21,339 bases of DNA from a virus: positions 1 to 21,339 of the IMG/VR virus record IMGVR_UViG_3300021960_000618; one strand, 5' to 3'. The notes beneath the pieces were generated by a model that made no database searches, was not told the origin of the DNA, and worked only from the letters and a program-made list of their open reading frames with translations. Below, in pieces: positions 20,372 to 21,339 of the stretch (position 1 is its first letter; the number at the start of each line of letters is the position of its first letter). Position numbers and translations under genes: made by a program.

Positions 20372-21339
20372 GCCATTCTTTAAACTCATCACCTAAAGTT
20401 TTAATAGCTAATTTATTTTTATTAGATAAAGAAGAAATAATTCTTTCATCAATTGTACCTTTACATATTAAATCTGTGTATAACACTCTGTGTTTTAATC
20501 CTGATCTATGTGCTCTATCTTCTGATTGTCTTCTATGTTCAAAGTTAAAACTATTAGAGAAATAAATAATATTCTTAGCCTCTGTAAGAGTAAGACCAAA
20601 ACCACCTGTTGCAGGATTACCTACAAAGAATCTACAAGTATCATCTTCTTGAAACTTCTTTACTGCTTCAGCACGTTTAAGAGTATCTACAGCTCCATAG
20701 TTAGATACAACAGAATACGCTCCATATTTTTCCTGTAAAAATTTTATTATAGATTCTATATTATATATGTAGTTGGCCCATATAATTACCTTACCTTCTG
20801 ATTCTTCTATAATATCTGATAGTGCATGTAGTTTAGGATTCTTAAACTCTTTAAGTTCTCCATCATTTGTTTTGACAAAACCATTACAGACCTGGTGTAA
20901 TTTTATTATCTCAGTTAATTTATTATTATATGACACAGCTTCATCTTCTATAATAGCTATTGCAGCTATTCTTAATCTTTCATAAAAATCTTTCTGTTCA
21001 TCATTCATATCTATATATCTTTTAGAGTATAGTTTAGGTGGTAGATCTAGACATTCATCTTTAGTTACTCTGTAAGAGAACTTACTTAATTTATCTTCTA
21101 GTTCATCAAGATGCACATAGTATTTAGGTATCTCTGTGTATTTACCATTACCAAGATCTAATCTGTGAGTTACACAATATCTGTTTCTAAAAGTAAAATA
21201 AGAAGAAAATCCTAGATGTGTACCATCTAAAAAATTACATTGTGTATATAAATCTAACGGTGATTTAGTTACTGGTGAACCTGTAAGTATTCTTTTGTAT
21301 TTAGAATAATCAGATAATTTTAAAACGTTTCTAGTACGA
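20364..21339 (-). CDS. SNF2-type DNA helicase, C-terminal part (runs off the edge)
   Basis: The reverse strand is open from the right edge to TAA at 20364-20366, giving 324 visible residues; the N-terminal part with Walker A and B motifs lies outside. A GTG at 21116 is not the true start: the upstream frame encodes R-I-L-T-G-S-P-V-T-K-S-P-L-D-L-Y-T-Q, helicase motif III (LTGSP at 21273-21287). Then come K-V-I-I-W-A-N-Y (motif IV region), C-R-F-F-V-G-N-P-A-T-G-G-F-G-L-T-L-T-E-A (motif V) and Q-S-E-D-R-A-H-R-S-G (motif VI with the arginine finger). Phage SNF2-like helicases act on DNA in replication or recombination, using ATP; this part looks complete. It is the only - strand gene seen here and converges on the oxygenase gene. 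Confidence 0.88.
   Translation of the reverse strand, partial: RTRNVLKLSDYSKYKRILTGSPVTKSPLDLYTQCNFLDGTHLGFSSYFTFRNRYCVTHRLDLGNGKYTEIPKYYVHLDELEDKLSKFSYRVTKDECLDLPPKLYSKRYIDMNDEQKDFYERLRIAAIAIIEDEAVSYNNKLTEIIKLHQVCNGFVKTNDGELKEFKNPKLHALSDIIEESEGKVIIWANYIYNIESIIKFLQEKYGAYSVVSNYGAVDTLKRAEAVKKFQEDDTCRFFVGNPATGGFGLTLTEAKNIIYFSNSFNFEHRRQSEDRAHRSGLKHRVLYTDLICKGTIDERIISSLSNKNKLAIKTLGDEFKEWLN

Noticed and set aside
20526-20985. Two plus-strand 70-residue frames
   Set aside because: They are opposite the helicase gene, whose motifs V, VI and IV establish the - strand frame.
1-21339. tRNA or rRNA genes
   Set aside because: Nearly all sequence is coding and the gaps are at most 44 bases, too short for a tRNA.

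Overview
The window is a strongly AT-rich, almost gap-free piece of a tailed-phage genome. The gene set (a VTG-repeat virion protein, a compact tail-fibre-like protein, a glycine-rich adhesin-like protein, a T7-like run of internal virion proteins, several 2-oxoglutarate (2OG) oxygenase-like genes, glycosyltransferases and many tiny overlapping genes) resembles uncultured marine phages, particularly podovirus-like phages of SAR11-type or similar oligotrophic bacteria. The host is inferred only from composition and gene style. No terminase, portal, capsid, polymerase or integrase lies in the window.

Layout. Everything from 1 to 20371 is on the + strand and the last kilobase is on the - strand. 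(1) 1-3126: the end of an upstream gene, then a repeat-rich virion protein, a tail-fibre-like protein, a glycine-rich adhesin-like protein and an unknown 144-residue protein. (2) 3171-6265: an accessory block of six tightly packed genes: a DUF6065-like protein, a JmjC-like cupin, a prolyl-hydroxylase-type 2OG oxygenase, a second 2OG oxygenase type, a 66-residue protein, and a 2OG-fold protein that appears to have lost its iron ligands. (3) 6288-9252: a large virion protein followed by four very small genes linked by overlapping stop and start codons. (4) 9252-11046: two glycosyltransferases, one GT-B (GT4-like) and one GT-A-like with a DSD motif. (5) 11082-18819: a putative internal virion cassette whose order (acetyltransferase-like, about 290, about 750 and about 1070 residues) parallels T7 genes 13-14-15-16. 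(6) 18812-19112: two small genes, one basic and one a coiled coil plus membrane anchor with an XhlA-like layout. (7) 19125-20371: a RecB/Cas4-like nuclease and another 2OG oxygenase. (8) 20364-21339, - strand: the C-terminal part of a SNF2-type helicase that runs off the right edge.

How it fits together. Regions 1, 3 and 5 build tail, fibre and DNA-ejection parts. Regions 2 and 4 are modification enzymes set among structural genes. The most interesting reading is that the oxygenase block and the glycosyltransferases modify virion proteins (for example the Gly/Pro-rich adhesin or the VTG-repeat protein) or the host surface; this is inference. The nuclease and helicase belong to DNA replication or recombination. 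No rRNA, tRNA, CRISPR array, insertion sequence or convincing rho-independent terminator was seen, and no stretch over 300 bases lacks a gene.
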